This document shows positions 1 to 12,483 of a stretch of DNA of 64,000 bases, one piece after another (position 1 is the stretch's first letter; every line of letters begins with the position of its first letter). This stretch comes from Sthenelais limicola (Eukaryota; Annelida; Polychaeta; Phyllodocida; Sigalionidae). The notes beneath the pieces are model-generated. The model did not search any database. It was not told the origin of the DNA and saw only the letters and a list, made by a program, of their open reading frames with translations. The stretch lies in NCBI GenBank assembly GCA_942159475.1, contig OW804094.1, positions 24,226,366 through 24,290,365 on the forward strand, written 5' to 3'. Both the position numbers and the translations under genes were made by a program.

Positions 1-176
1 TCAGACGAAAATAAAGTACAAAATACAGTCCAACCTATCCAAACAGATTGCTAGAATCACTGCAATGCCGAATATATACTCGAATTTACCTAGTATTGAC
101 CAAATTGCAGCCTGATTTAGCAGAATTTACTACATGTGTACAGCTGACAATTGTACATTTTCTGAAAATCTGACCC
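1..176. mobile_element. GGGTCAG-family MITE (cut by window start)
   Basis: Family of about 235 bp with ends GGGTCAGATTTTCAGAAAAT inverted. This copy shows only the right part, ending CTGAAAATCTGACCC. No coding capacity. Confidence 0.75.
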
Positions 177-218
177 ATACAGGGGGACTCAATGCTCAAG
201 CTGGACAAACGTGTTTAT

Positions 219-453
219 GGGTTAAATCGCCAGAAAATGTACAATTCGCCTTCACCAATCCTCTCAAATAACCCAAATTTAAGACAAAACTAAGCTTCAA
301 AATGTAGTTTAACATAACAGAACTGATACTTTAAATCAATGTGATACCAAATATACTCCGATATACCTAGTATTGACAAATTTTTAGTCTAATTTAGCTG
401 AATGTCCTAAATGTGTAGAACTGTTAAATGTACATTTTCTGACGATCTGACCC
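219..453. mobile_element. GGGTCAG-family MITE
   Basis: Diverged ends (GGGTTAAATCGCCAG and GACGATCTGACCC) around a typical interior. Confidence 0.75.
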
Positions 454-810
454 GTATACCCTTCCCTCGATTTGTATTGGAAAAACTTGAGTGGTCAGCG
501 TCTGACTGATATTGGGATTCTGTTATAGATTACTGCATAGTCCCTTAATAAATAGATTGTGTAGGACATTTGTTTTTTTAAAAAGATTCAGGCCAATACA
601 CATATATTTAAGACAAAAATCATTCAATAAAACGTTGTCTAGATTCGGTACATGATTATTCAGACGACAGAGAGCGTTTCTGAACTAACAAATGGGCATA
701 TTCCTACAAAATAATTTTGTAAATAAAACACTTTGGAAATATCAATTCTGCTATTTATGACTAATTTTTCTGTAACATCACACATATATTGAAAGATAAT
801 GAAGGGGATC

Positions 811-876
811 TATCCCAACATGCATTGTATCAGACATGCGCAATGACGCATGCGCAGGCACATGCACATCCCCCAT
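811..876. mobile_element. Fragment of AGGGGATTTGCA-family MITE
   Basis: CCCAACATGCATTGTATCAG, then ACATGCGC and CATGCACATCCCCC match one end of the family at 13050-13396. Confidence 0.5.
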
Positions 877-889
877 CAGATGTATACAT

Positions 890-1128
890 GGGTCAGATCG
901 TCAGAAAATGTACAATTGGCAACTCTACACATTTAGGACATTCTGCTTAACTAGACTAAATACCAGGTATATCTGAGTATATTTGGTATCGCATTGATTG
1001 AAAGTATTAATTTTGAAAGTATTAATTTTGTTATGTTAAACCGCATTTTGAAGCTCATTTTTGTCTTAAATTTTGGTTATTTGAGAAGATTGGTGAAGGC
1101 GAATTGTACATTTTCTGGCGATTTCACC
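890..1128. mobile_element. GGGTCAG-family MITE
   Basis: Starts GGGTCAGATCGTCAG and ends TCTGGCGATTTCACC. Confidence 0.75.
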
Positions 1129-1715
1129 GATTACATCTTTGAGAAGACTCTTTTCCCTGAAACCTCCTGAATATCTGAGACTTTGTGAAGCTATGTGATC
1201 CCTCCCTCGCTTTCAGAGGATTTCAAGGAACTCTTCTTACATGTGCTAGAATACTAGTTAAATCCCTCTGGGACCGACATGCACTTGGGAACTGCACGTC
1301 TCTCACGTTTCAACGTGCCGTTGCCATGGCGATAATAAAGTAAGGGTTTTAATAGAACGGCAAGGATTAACAACACATTGTAATATTGCTTTGAAGGATA
1401 GAATCACTTACGTAATTAAATCATATTTGACACTATTGTTAGTTTCTGTTCCGAAAAATATGCATATGAATCTGTTAATCAAAGGGAAAATTAAGAACAT
1501 TCTGTTCCTCATTATGGTTCTTAAAGTTTTGCTTTATTTCATAAGTTTTTTCATTAAGTACCCAAATACAAATGTTAGGACAAATTATTATGGTATAATG
1601 GTAACATTTTGTTTTTCCTTCTTTTATCTGTGTTCAATTGAAAATGTCTCATTATAATATTGCTGTGTAAGTAATCTTTTTTAAAAAAGTGCTTTGATGA
1701 TTTATCATAATATAT

Positions 1716-1950
1716 GGGTGTCATTTTCAGAAAATGTACAATTCAAATTCACCAATCCTCTCAAATAACCCCCATTTCAGACGAAAATAAAGTTCAAAAT
1801 ACAGTTCAACCTAACCAGACAGATTGTTCGAATAAATGCAATGCTGAATATACTCGAATTTACATAGTATTGACCAAATTGCAGCCTAACTTATCAGAAT
1901 TTACTAAATGTGTAGAGCTGCCAATTGTACATTTTCTGAAAATCTGACCC
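1716..1950. mobile_element. GGGTCAG-family MITE with ATAT duplication
   Basis: Full length, with ATAT directly outside both ends. Confidence 0.78.
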
Positions 1951-2121
1951 ATATAACGGCCGCTACTTTATAGCTGAAGTAACGGGAATTAGCAGGAGCT
2001 GAAGCGGGGCACTGGCACCCCTCTATGTTACTCCTCATGTTACTTGATGCATTCATTTCCATTTTGTTGTTGTTGTTGTTGTTGGAACTTTTATTTATCT
2101 ACCCTATACATGTGAATCAAA

Positions 2122-2499
2122 ATGTGATGTGTTTCAGGGAAATGAGTTATAATTCTCAAAATGGATGTTATTCAAAGTGTTTTATTTATGAGATATCGTT
2201 GTTGGAATAAATTAATTCTTAGGGTACTTAATGCTGCTAATGACTTTAGTACATGTACGAAATTTCAAGGCAATGTATTAAATATATCTATGCATTTCTA
2301 AGGTCAGCTTATAGAGTATATTTAGGTACTTTATTAGTAATTATCCACCCAAAAATATCAATAACTTTTTTTTTCAAAAATTAAATATCAAACTTATAAT
2401 ATAGAAACACTACTTAGAAGTCCTTGATGTGTACTACCATTAGAATCGGCTTGAGCTCATCTAGTCAAATATGATAATATCTCAAAATCCATCACAAAT
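2122..2499. mobile_element. GTCGC-family MITE (right end deleted)
   Basis: A second abundant family of about 410 bp, ends TGTGATGTGTTCCAGGAAAA and its inverse (TTTTCCTGAAACACATCACA), with the internal tag AAGTCGCAAAAT / ATTTTGCGACTT. This copy is diverged and lacks its right end. Confidence 0.65.
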
Positions 2500-2553
2500 G
2501 TCATCTGCTCGAATTTCTGTATAGTGGTAGAAGTAGCAGTGGAAGTGATGTGG

Positions 2554-2719
2554 CAATAGCACCTATTGTGGTTACTTTCGTCCCTTTTTTTGTACGGAGA
2601 TTCCGCGCCGTGGTATCACGTGACTTCAGACTTCAGATTGGAGAAAAGCTGCAATGATACATTAATGCAAGCAACATCGTCACAATAGCACCTATTGTGG
2701 TTACTTTCGTCCCTTTTTC
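2554..2719. repeat. 37-bp direct repeat with an internal palindrome
   Basis: CAATAGCACCTATTGTGGTT and the next 17 bases occur at 2554-2590 and 2683-2719 almost unchanged. CACAATAGCACCTATTGTG is a perfect palindrome. Confidence 0.75.
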
Positions 2720-3365
2720 TTTTTTAAAGTTTTTATTCAGTCTATCAACAAATCCTTTCCTCCTCCGGGGTCGATCACACAAGTTTACATCGCACCCTCT
2801 CTTCACTTGGACATTGATTATTATTTCATCTAGGGATATTTAATTAACAAAAAACATATTTGCTCTATGTATGAAAGACGACTATTTGGCAACAAAAAGG
2901 TAAAGGTACTGAGAATGACTCTTTGATGATTAATTAACTAAAATCAACTAGGTTTACACTTCTCGCTATACTTATGTTTACTTTTGTACGGAGATTGACC
3001 TATTGATATTAAAAAATAGACAAATGTACCGATTATGACACTTTGGTAGTAAACCCAAGGAAGTTTTTAACAGAAACATCTATGTTGAACATGTACTGAG
3101 AATGACTTTTTGGTAGTAGCCGGGATTTATGTACGGGTTCGTCCCAATTCTAAAGAAGCTGGAGCAATAGGTTGTCATAGTAACGGGAGGAGTAGCGGGA
3201 GTAGTAGTGGTAGAACACATCCTTTACCTACATAAACTGCCATTGTCAGCTCTTTCATAACAGGAATTTACTTCTAAATAATTATTGCTTCTTCTTACTT
3301 TCCTTTCTGGGAAGATAGTACAACAATACACATGACACAGGTAAAATGTAAAGCTATTGACATAA
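2720..3365. other. No gene seen; possible retroposed 3' end
   Basis: Starts with T-rich TTTTTCTTTTTTAAAGTTTT then TTATT (AATAAA on the minus strand), like a retroelement tail. Three diverged copies of GTACTGAGAATGACT follow near 2907, 3025 and 3093. Confidence 0.4.
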
Positions 3366-3590
3366 GGGCCACATTTTCTGGAGGTGTACAATTCAACTCC
3401 TCAAGTAACCAAAATTTCATACAAAAATAAAGTTTAAAATACAGTCCAACCTAACCAAACAGGTTGCTAGAATCAATGCAATGCCAAATATACTCAAATT
3501 TACCTAGTATTGACCAAATTGTAGCATGATTTAGCCAGATTTACTAAATGTGTACAGCTGCCAACTGTACATTTTCTGAAAATCTGACCC
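3366..3590. mobile_element. GGGTCAG-family MITE
   Basis: Left end eroded, right end typical. Confidence 0.72.
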
Positions 3591-3592
3591 AT

Positions 3593-4215
3593 GATCGTGT
3601 TCAGCGTATTATAACAAAGTGGGTGTGGCCTGAAGAGAAATATGAGGCACACAAACACTGCTTTGAGATAAATCTATCTAAATTATCTGAGGTAATTTGT
3701 CATAAGTCGCAAAATTGATATCTTTCAAAGTGTTTTAATCGTAAGATCTCTTTAGGAATGTTTCCAACTTTGGGATATCAAATATAGCGCTTTGGGTCAT
3801 ATAAATGCATTTACCGCATTTAATATATCAATATACCATTGCTTTTCTAGGGTAAAGACTTTCAGTATTTTCTGTGAAGTTGTATAAGTACAATTCAACC
3901 TGATTTACTGCAACTGCTACAAGTAAATCAATCTGAAAGTCTTGCATCGTTGAGTTGTTTCTGGCCTATACCTGCCTCCTGGATCAGGGGGTTGTTTCAT
4001 AAAAATAAGATGAAATTGATAAAAGGAACATCATATGATATAAAATATATGTCATACAATGTATCTTGCTCCCACATTATGGAATTTATTCTGAAATAGT
4101 ATGCTTTATTAACTAAGTGCCACTACAACCAATATTATTGTGTTAATGAAAATCTCTTAGGAAATGATGAAATAAATATATCTACAATTTTTCATGCATT
4201 CAATAACGGATTCAG
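3593..4215. repeat. Inverted duplication, arm 1 (partner 38371-39431)
   Basis: Matches the reverse complement of 38371-39431 over most of its length, for example AACAAAGTGGGTGTGG here and the inverse at 39400. The partner is longer because a GTCGC MITE (38500-38909) is inserted there. Confidence 0.75.
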
Positions 4216-4286
4216 ACTATTATTAACAGCTTCTTAAAGACTATTGTAAATAGTAACATCCTTTTCAAAAACAATCTTAAATAGAA

Positions 4287-4521
4287 GGGTCAGATTTACA
4301 GAAAATGTACAATTGACATCTGTATAGATTTAGTAGATTCTGCTAAAACAGGCTACAATTTGGACAATGCTAGGTAAATTAAAAAATACTTGGCATTGCA
4401 TTGACGCCAGCAATCTGATTGGTTAGATCAAACTGTATTTTGAAGGTTTTTTTCGTCTGAAATTTGGGTTATTTGAGAAGATTGGCGAAGTTTAATTGTA
4501 CATTTTCTGAAAATCTGACCC
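4287..4521. mobile_element. GGGTCAG-family MITE
   Basis: Both ends close to consensus. A 32-bp right-end remnant of another copy lies at 4588-4619. Confidence 0.78.
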
Positions 4522-4738
4522 ATTTGTGACAGAAGTTGGTGATTGATTTCACTATAGTTGGTTATATTTATTAATGACCTGTAGAGAGACCAAGTTTTTC
4601 ATTTTCTGAAATTCTGACCCATAAGATGTATTGTAGATATTTATGATATCTTAAAAGCATATAGAACACTTTTATATTTAAGATTAGGTCGTACAATTTT
4701 TGTATGAAACCCCCCCCCCCCCCCAGATCTAATATCAT

Positions 4739-5144
4739 TTGTGATGTGTTCCAGGGAAATGAGTCACAAGTCGCAAAATTGATATTTTTCAAAGTGTTTT
4801 AGTCACAAGATCTCGTTGTAGGACTGTTCTGATTTTTGGAGGGTTTAACACTTACAGTATATGAATCCATGTTACAAATTTCGGGACATTGTATGAAATA
4901 TATCCTTGCGATTTGAAGGCCTTCATATGGAGTATATTTAGTTACTTTACTGGTAATTACCATCCAGAAACATTGCAAACTTTTTTCAAAAATAAAAATA
5001 TCAAACTTAACATATAGAAATACTTATTCGGTCTCTTAGTATTTACTGTCATTGGAATCTGCTTGATCTCCTCTTTTCATATATGGTGATATCTCAAAAT
5101 CCATATTTTGCGACTTGTGACTCATGTTCCTAAAACGGATCACA
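4739..5144. mobile_element. GTCGC-family MITE
   Basis: Full length from TGTGATGTGTTCCAGG to CTAAAACGGATCACA, preceded by a C15 run at about 4710. Confidence 0.8.
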
Positions 5145-5202
5145 TTTTGTGACGTACTGAATCTTGTCTACGATTTTCTACCCCATTTAATTAACTCTTT
5201 GT

Positions 5203-5437
5203 GGGTGAAGTTTCCTGAAAATGTACAATTGGCCTTCAACAGTCCTCTCACATAACCCAAATTTAAGACGAAATTCAGGTTCAAAATACGTTTCAACAAA
5301 ACCAGACCGATTTATTCAATGAATACAATACAGAATACATTTAAATATACTCAGTATTTATCATTTTTCAGTCTAATTTAGCAGAATTTGAAAGACGTGT
5401 AGAGCTGTAGATTGTGCATTTTCTGGAAATCTGACCC
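5203..5437. mobile_element. GGGTCAG-family MITE
   Basis: Diverged ends GGGTGAAGTTTCC and GGAAATCTGACCC. Confidence 0.75.
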
Positions 5438-5449
5438 TTATACTGCAGA

Positions 5450-5640
5450 GAACTGTTATACATGTTGCTTTGCATTAGAATTGATTGTCGGCATTGAACT
5501 GGTTAATCAATTGAAAAGGTTAATTGAAAAGATAAAGGTTAATTAACAGAATAAACTGCCTAGAGCAGTTCTCTTTACTGACGAATACTCGCCCCAGGTA
5601 AGCAATATGTACACAAGTTGTCAAAATAATTTAATGTCTC
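5450..5640. repeat. Inverted duplication, arm 1 (partner about 37885-38060)
   Basis: Shares AATTGATTGTCGG, AACTGGTTAAT, CTAGAGCAGTTCTCTTTACT and AGCAATATGTACACAAGTTG with the inverse of 37885-38060. Confidence 0.72.
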
Positions 5641-5998
5641 TTTTCGAGCGGTATGTCATACGAGAAAATACATGCAGGTTAACTAACGAGTTGGTGGAAG
5701 GAGCATGAATATTGCACGAGTTGCATACCATAAGCTACCTCCATCAAATGCAGGTATTATTTTGCTGGTTCTTTCATGCACTGTAGACCAACAGACTTTC
5801 CTTTACAATGAGTGCATAATAGCTTCAGAAAGTCTATGATAGTATTGAAAAGGTTTGACACAAAAGTTGGTGGATATAATGTTTCCATTCACTAATCGAT
5901 GAGTTTATGAGCAAACACAAAAGGATAAGAGATCCAATGATAGCTGTGAGCTTCGTTCATTGATATCTGAGCCTTTAAGATCCCAAATTCGTAACACA

Positions 5999-6140
5999 TC
6001 TGTGATGTGTTCCAGGAAAATGAATCACAAGTCCAAAAATTGATATTTTTCAAAGTGTTTTCTTCACAAAATCTCTTCATTGAAATGTTCTGATTTTTAG
6101 AGGGTTTAACACTTATAGTCATATGAATCCATGTCACAAA
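5999..6140. mobile_element. GTCGC-family MITE, 5' fragment
   Basis: Only the left third is present, breaking off after AATCCATGTCACAAATT. Confidence 0.65.
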
Positions 6141-7189
6141 TTACACCAAGGGTGTAGGGCAATATGCATCGGAGGTATCATCCAAGGTCACTCTTGTGTT
6201 TATTATAACCTTTTTTTGACATTTTACATGAAAAAACAGTTAAAATTGATGAAAAGTAGCCTGAATATTGATTCCCTCGGTGACTCAGTGGCCCCTCCCA
6301 CCTCCCTGTGTTTAAATTAATGCGCAGTTTGTTGGAAACGTCTTATTGCTAACTTGAACTGAAGAGCAAGGCACGTTTTCGTGAGTCCACTTGTGTACAT
6401 TTTCTAACCACTATGAGAAGTTGTTTCATACAAACAGAATTGGTCAAGACAGAGGAGTCTGAGAAGAATCATCACAGAAGCAGAGCTCCTTGTCTATCTC
6501 AAGCCATTCTGCTTTGAATTAGTATTTTCCATTGAGGAGAGGTTATATTAGCAACACTACAGAAAACTTGACTTGCATTCTGTAGTTGTCCAAGGTTTAA
6601 TAATGGAAGTACTGTAGTGTTGACTACCAACCCGCCCACATTCCATATGGCCAAGAGATGAGAGTGAGATGGGTGCCCTGTCGGTCAGTAACAAGGTCCA
6701 GCGGGGGCCTTGGCTGGCCAGACGGGCAGAGGAGACGGCGGTGATGACCGTACATGAGAACTTTTGTGTACCAGATTCTTAAAAGAAAAGACATTTTAAC
6801 AAGTGTTCAGAAGCGCACTTCTACACCGAGACTTCTCTTATCATTTACTTGACTAAACTTTGAATAACTTTTTAGTAACAGGACAATGGCCTCAAAAGTT
6901 AATGAATATTCTTTTGAGCCAATTCCTCAAAATCAGATTTCAGACCAATAAGGTCCACTGAGGCATTAACTTTTAGTTATCATATCTATCATTTATCATC
7001 TTTGTATCTTGTAATATGTGTAATATTGTAATTGCATTCTGTTGATTGGACTGGGTTGGTCAGGGGGCTGGTATTTTGTTTGAAAAGGTATATATTTCAA
7101 TCAAAAGAAAAATATTGGATGGATGTAAAGAATTGCATTCTTTTGGATTGGATTACTGACCCCATTAAGCCGCCAACCCTTCCTCTTCA
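6141..7189. other. No gene recognised
   Basis: Unique sequence with a short GC-richer part near 6640-6760. ORFs of 65 and 111 codons occur, without any recognised motif. Confidence 0.4.
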
Positions 7190-7607
7190 TGAGTTGGATA
7201 TGTGGGAATATATTTATATTGAGAGTTGTGATGATGTTATATCGTGCTGGAGTTTAACTGTAAGAATAACTCTAGTAGAGCAAGGATCTTCAATAGGAGT
7301 GCTGAATTGCTTCTTTTATTATTGCACAAAGACATATCAATATTCCAACATAGATAGCAAATATTAGTTAGTTTTGGTGATGTTTTGGTGATGTCTTCTA
7401 TGTTTAGCAGCATGTTGATATTAGATCTGATTAAACACTGAGTGTGAGCTGTAATATACTATAGAATACATAATACAATATGATTATGATGTTTCCTTTA
7501 CATTACTTCAGTTTCTAGAACTATGGTGACACATATATCAAAACATTACATCAGATCCCTGAACCATTGGGAGAAGTATTTCTATACATGGCATTATTAT
7601 ATCATAT

Positions 7608-7831
7608 GGGTCAGATTTTCAGAAAATGTACAATTCAACTTCACCAATCTTCTCAAATAACCCAAATTTCAGACAAAAATAAATACAGTTCAACCTAACC
7701 AAACAGATTGCTATCAATGCAATGCCGAATATACTCGAATTTACCTAGTATTGACCAAATTGCAGGCAAATTTAGCCTAATTTACACAATGTGTACAGCT
7801 GCCAATTGTACATTTTCTGAAAATCTGACCC
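7608..7831. mobile_element. GGGTCAG-family MITE
   Basis: Full length with ATAT on both sides. The partner copy is at 51048-51263. Confidence 0.8.
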
Positions 7832-9192
7832 ATATCTTGCATCAGCTCCCGCTCCCCTGTTGTGAGACCAGATAACCTTGCATATGACTGTGTTCACACA
7901 ATACAAATAATTAAATATGGTTCATTATATTGACATGATAATAATAAATTAGTAAGCAAGTTTGGATGTAAGGAAGGCATGATCATCAGTAATCAAATAT
8001 TATTATCTTGCATAAGGTGACATATACTTTCCAGAAATTAATCCTGATACATAGTATTGATAAGGATATCTCTAACTGAATATTGTAATGAAGGTATTTT
8101 ATTGTTTCCTTTTTTCTATGGTATGTAATGCCCAAATTGTATACATTATTTTATTATTAGAGTTCTTATGATGTTGCTAGGCAATGCGTGCAAACGTCTA
8201 TGGCGGACAGTGTGTATTTGTGTATACTTCGATTAAATATTACATTGGCCTTAAATGAAAAAAAAACGATATATATAACAATTATTGATTAAATAGGATT
8301 AAATCAGAAAACACATTAAACCCAGACAAGACATTGACAATTATACTAGTAGAGGTGTCGAGAAAAGGAATATTTTTTCCTTTGTGATAAACCACAATAA
8401 AGTGCTAGCAATTTTGTCTACCACACTCAAGTACTACAGTTATATTCATCCCACTTTATATGGCCTCCCTCCATTTCTCTCATCAATATTCAAGCATTTC
8501 TAATCATTATGTGACTAGATGTTGTTAATTATTACCAGTGGTATGTAGGTTCGAAAATTGCTCAGTTTTTATTTTTCATTTCTTGGTGGTTAGGGTATAT
8601 GAACCTTGTTTAGTAGGCATTTTGTTTTAATAATTAAATGAACAAACATCCTTGATGAAGATGGAAAGATGTTAGCCCAAAACATCGGACCCCAATAAAC
8701 TCAAACCAAAACTCAATACCCACTCCTGTCCCCTCCGTTCTTGGGCTGAACCCCACTTGATATAGGATTTTGTTTAAATCTATTTAATAAATTGTAGTTG
8801 ACTTTTAACAATCTCAAATATATAGTTAGTACTATGATAGTTCATCAATTTCAGTAGGGACATAGTACAGTTCCATTATCATTCTAACAGAGTCTCACTC
8901 TTGAAAAATTCTTAAACCACATATGGTTTTTCTTACTAAAGGGCCTGTTCCACTAAGGCGATCCTCATATAATTTAGTGCAAAAGAGTCCTGTGCAGTAC
9001 AAAATCACATGACAATTGGCTTAGTGAACTAAGCCCTTTACTCTGTGTTCAATACCCAAGCTTATCCTTTCCAAACTAACCTGTCTTTATTTATTAATTC
9101 ATGAGTGATGAAATACCAAGAAAAATGCAATGGTGTAGAGTAAACCATTGCTGTTCAAAATACATATATATTCATGAAAATTTCAAAGCATT

Positions 9193-9577
9193 ATTGTGAT
9201 ATGTTATAGAGAAATGATATTAATATTTTTTCAAAATGTTCTATTTACAATATCTCTTTGTAGGAATGTTCTCATGTTCAGGATATCTTGAAGTTGTATG
9301 AATAAATATACACAATTTCAAGATAGTATATTAAATATATGCTAGCATTTCTAAGGTTAACCAATGGAAGCTAGTTTACTAGTCTTTTTCACCCAGAAAG
9401 TCTCAAACCAACTATGTTATAGAAGTACTTAGAAGTGGGGTTTTTATTCCTGTTCAATGGTTGCAAGAGAGAGACACTGTAACATTGTTTCATATATCTT
9501 TAGATATCCTTTGGAATCCACCTCATCTCATGTTTTCAAATACAATCATATCTCAAAATCAATATTTTGCGACTTAG
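9193..9577. mobile_element. GTCGC-family MITE, old copy
   Basis: Diverged ends; interior resembles the family. Partner at 49198-49584. Confidence 0.6.
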
Positions 9578-10202
9578 GCGGGAGTGAATATTCACTGATG
9601 ATGGTCAAGGGATGGTAGCCCCACAACCACCATGGGTGAACATTCACTACACCAAGAATCCAAGGGTTGTTCTGTGTTTATTTCACACATAACTCATGTT
9701 ATATTAGTGTGATGTACTGTGATTTTGAGGAATGAATAATTAAATAATTATTTCTTTGGCTTGATTCTTTCTGAAAACAGAGAAGTGCCAGAACTGCAAA
9801 AGATGAAAGAGCATACAGTTGCTCAGTGCATAGTGTACGAAAAGGTGAACTAATTCCTCTAACTGTACAAATGATTGAGATGTCTCACCGGACAATGAGT
9901 CATAAGTTTAGAACATTAGGCTGATACCGACGATGCATGTTAGCATATCAAACAAGTACTTTTATATCTTTGTTTAAACAAAACTTCACTGATATTTCTG
10001 GTGTAAAAATCACAGGTAATCAAATAAAGTATATCTTTAGGAGAACCTTAGAAAAACAGAAGCATACGTGTGTACGGTTTTGAAATTTGGGAAATGCACT
10101 GATAAAACTAAATTCAAGACATTGCTACAAATTTTGTGACTTATGACCCATTTTGCTGTAACACATTCAAATGTTTCAGTAGTCTGGGACGAGACAGAAC
10201 AT

Positions 10203-11171
10203 GCAGAATGGACAGGGGCAGCAGGAACAAGAGCAGAAGGGACAGGGCAGCAGGAACAATGAGCAGAATGGACAGGGGCAGCAGGAAAAAGAGCAGAATG
10301 GACAGGGTGCAGCAATAATGAGCAGAATGGACAGGGACAGCAGGAACAATGAGCAGAATGGATAGGGTCAGCAGGTATAATGGGCAGAATGGACAGAGAC
10401 AGCAGGAATAATGAGCAGAATGGACAGGGGCAGCAGCAATAATGAGCAGAATAGACAGGGACAGCAGGAACAACAAGCAGAATGGACAGGGGCAGCAGGA
10501 ATAATGAGCAGTATGGACAGGGACAGCAGGAATAATGAACAGAATGGACAGGGGCAGCAGGAATAATGAGCAGAATGGACAGGGCAGCAGGAATAATGAG
10601 CAGAATGGACAGGGCAGCAGGAATAATGAGCAGTATGGACAGGGACAGCAGGAATAATGAACAGAATGGACAGGGGCAGCAGGAATAATGAGCAGTATGG
10701 ACAGGGCAGCAGGAATAATGAGCAGAATGGACAGGGGCAGCAGGAATAATGAGCAGAATAGACAGGGACAGCAGGAACAACAAGCAGAATGGACAGGGGC
10801 AGCAGGCATCAATGAGCAGAATGGACAGAGGCAGCATGTATAATGAGCAGAATGGACAGGGCCAGCAGGAACAAAGAGCAGAATGGACAGGGGCAGCAGG
10901 TATAATGAGCAGAATGGACAGGGACAGCAGGTATAATGAGCAGAATGGACAGGGGCAGCAGGAATAATGAGCAGAATGGACAGGACAGCAGGAATAATAC
11001 GCAGAATGGACAGGGGCAGCAGCAATAATGAGCAGAATGGACAGGGCCAGCAGGAACAAAGAGCAGAATGGACAGGGGCAGCAGCAATAATGAGCAGAAT
11101 GGACAAAGGCAGCAGGAACAAGAGCAGAATAGACAGAGACAGCAGGAACAAAGAGCAGAATGGACAGGGGC
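10203..11171. repeat. 31-bp minisatellite behind copy A stop codon (about 32 units)
   Basis: Plus-strand unit close to GAGCAGAATGGACAGGGGCA plus GCAGGAATAAT, mostly 30-31 bp, in about 32 copies. In the sense of gene A it begins about 6 bases after the stop codon, so it should lie in the 3' UTR. Because 31 is not a multiple of three and the unit lacks stops, all three sense frames stay open for long stretches (up to 378 codons), one overlapping the end of exon 4. Confidence 0.9.
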
Positions 11172-11176
11172 AACTA

Positions 11177-11961
11177 TCATGGATAAAGCCTGTACACACT
11201 CAGGGTAGCATCAAGTTTTCCAATACAGAAAAACCTATCAAATAAGGACCCACTAACTTTACCCCATGCTCTAGGAGTGATCGTCATAACTGATTTTAAG
11301 TTTGACGAGTTCTCATCAAATGTGAACACCCAGATGTCATTATGTGCATCCACCAGCAATGCACCTTGTACTGAAATTATCCCCCTGGCCCGCCCGTAAT
11401 TTGATGAATACTTGTAAACACCTCCGAAGAAATGTTCCACTTCTTCCTCACCGGAGACAATGACATAACCCTCTGGTGTAATTGTGATTAAAGTGTACCC
11501 AGAGAACATGTACGAATTAGTGATAGTGTAGTCATACACTTCATTGATTGAGTACACATAAACCTTATCAGAGTTACCCTCCGCGATGGCAATCAGTTCA
11601 TCACTCATAGCCAGTACTCCAGGGTCTGAAACTAAACTTGTGTCCATGTTGCGTAGATGGGTACCATCTGTGTCATACACTGCAACAGTTTCATTGAACC
11701 AGAGCACATAGAGTTTGTTGCTTGGTCTACTGCATCCTATGGAGGCCAGTGTTTTAGTGGTGGTGGCAATGACTCTACCACTACATGTGTTATTTCCGTG
11801 GTGGATGTTGTAGCGGATGATTTGTCCTATGTTGCTGTGTGTGGTTACACCGTACACAGTGTTTCTGTCCATCCAGCAGGTATATGTGCCTCCACTGTTG
11901 TAGTGTACGTTCAGCCCTGATATATCTGAAGCTGTACCTGGGCACGACATCAGGTACTCCA
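11177..11961 (-). CDS. Copy A exon 4: beta-propeller-like domain
   Basis: Acceptor ATTACACAG then a 785-bp open exon ending at TGA (11179-11177). It encodes VEYLMSCPG onward to the VYRLYP terminus. Compared with B, the middle of the domain is almost identical, while the last third carries clusters of replacements, for example DAHND in place of YTSGR. The minisatellite starts about 6 bases past the stop. Confidence 0.8.
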
Positions 11962-12019
11962 CTGTGTAATGAATTCAATCAATTCCATGTCATGTCAAAC
12001 TACATGATAGGGGCAAGAG

Positions 12020-12096
12020 TGAGTGAGTGAGATTATTTGCTTTAGAGAGACAGAAGAAGAGACAGAATGGCACTTGATGGTCATACCAGGAGCAAA
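12020..12096 (-). mobile_element. Short SINE/LINE 3' fragment in intron 3 of copy A
   Basis: The flanks ATAGGGGCAAGAG and ATAGGGACAAGAG are a 13-bp duplication; B has the site once. The insert begins with (TGAG)n on the plus strand, that is a (CTCA)n tail on the minus strand. The tail AATCTCACTCACTCA recurs at 32300 and 32380, so the family is repeated in the window. Confidence 0.65.
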
Positions 12097-12117
12097 ATAG
12101 GGACAAGAGGGAAGCAC

Positions 12118-12230
12118 TGTAGTGACTCGTTTATAAGCCAGGACCTGTTTAAAAGCCTATCTTGAATGTGTGTTGGGCATGAAAAAAGACCAACAGAATA
12201 CAAACCCAGGCTTATAAACGAGCCACTACA
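12118..12230. mobile_element. GTAGTGG palindromic MITE upstream of copy A exon 4
   Basis: Inverted ends around AGTGACTCGTTTATAAGCC / GGCTTATAAACGAGCCACT. The same element sits just before exon 4 in B (46269-46438) and C (62165-62643). Confidence 0.7.
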
Positions 12231-12483
12231 GCATGTGGCTGATGAAATATCAACATTTCTTATCATAGACTAGTATTCAGATGTTTCTACCATCATTTAG
12301 CAGCCACTCTATGGTAAGGGGGACACACGTTTACAGATATTGACTATTTTGGGATGACATTAGAGTATGTAATTGTATATGAACATGAATGTATGTTTTG
12401 TGTTGAATTGTCAAGTATTAAACTTAAATGCACAACTAGTGTGACTTTTTCATACTTGTTCAGTTAAAAATAGGATCCAAATA

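Larger units (their letters stand above)
7190..9950. repeat. Inverted duplication, 3' flank of copy A (partner 48700-51720)
   Basis: Reverse complement matches the flank behind copy B, for example GGCGATCCTCATATAATTTA at 8958 and its inverse at 49805. Both arms contain a GGGTCAG MITE (7608 / 51048) and a GTCGC MITE (9193 / 49198) at matching places. Confidence 0.8.

Noticed and set aside
7032..7367. 111-codon ORF whose end resembles a minus-strand ORF at 51515-51703
   Set aside because: The two sites are arms of the same inverted duplication, so similarity is expected. An in-frame 9-bp difference is suggestive but no domain or splice evidence supports a gene.
10037..11199. Overlapping minus-strand ORFs of 378, 352 and 123 codons rich in Cys, Pro, Leu and Ser
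   Set aside because: They are the stop-free 31-bp minisatellite read in three frames, downstream of the stop of copy A. Kept only as a read-through hypothesis.
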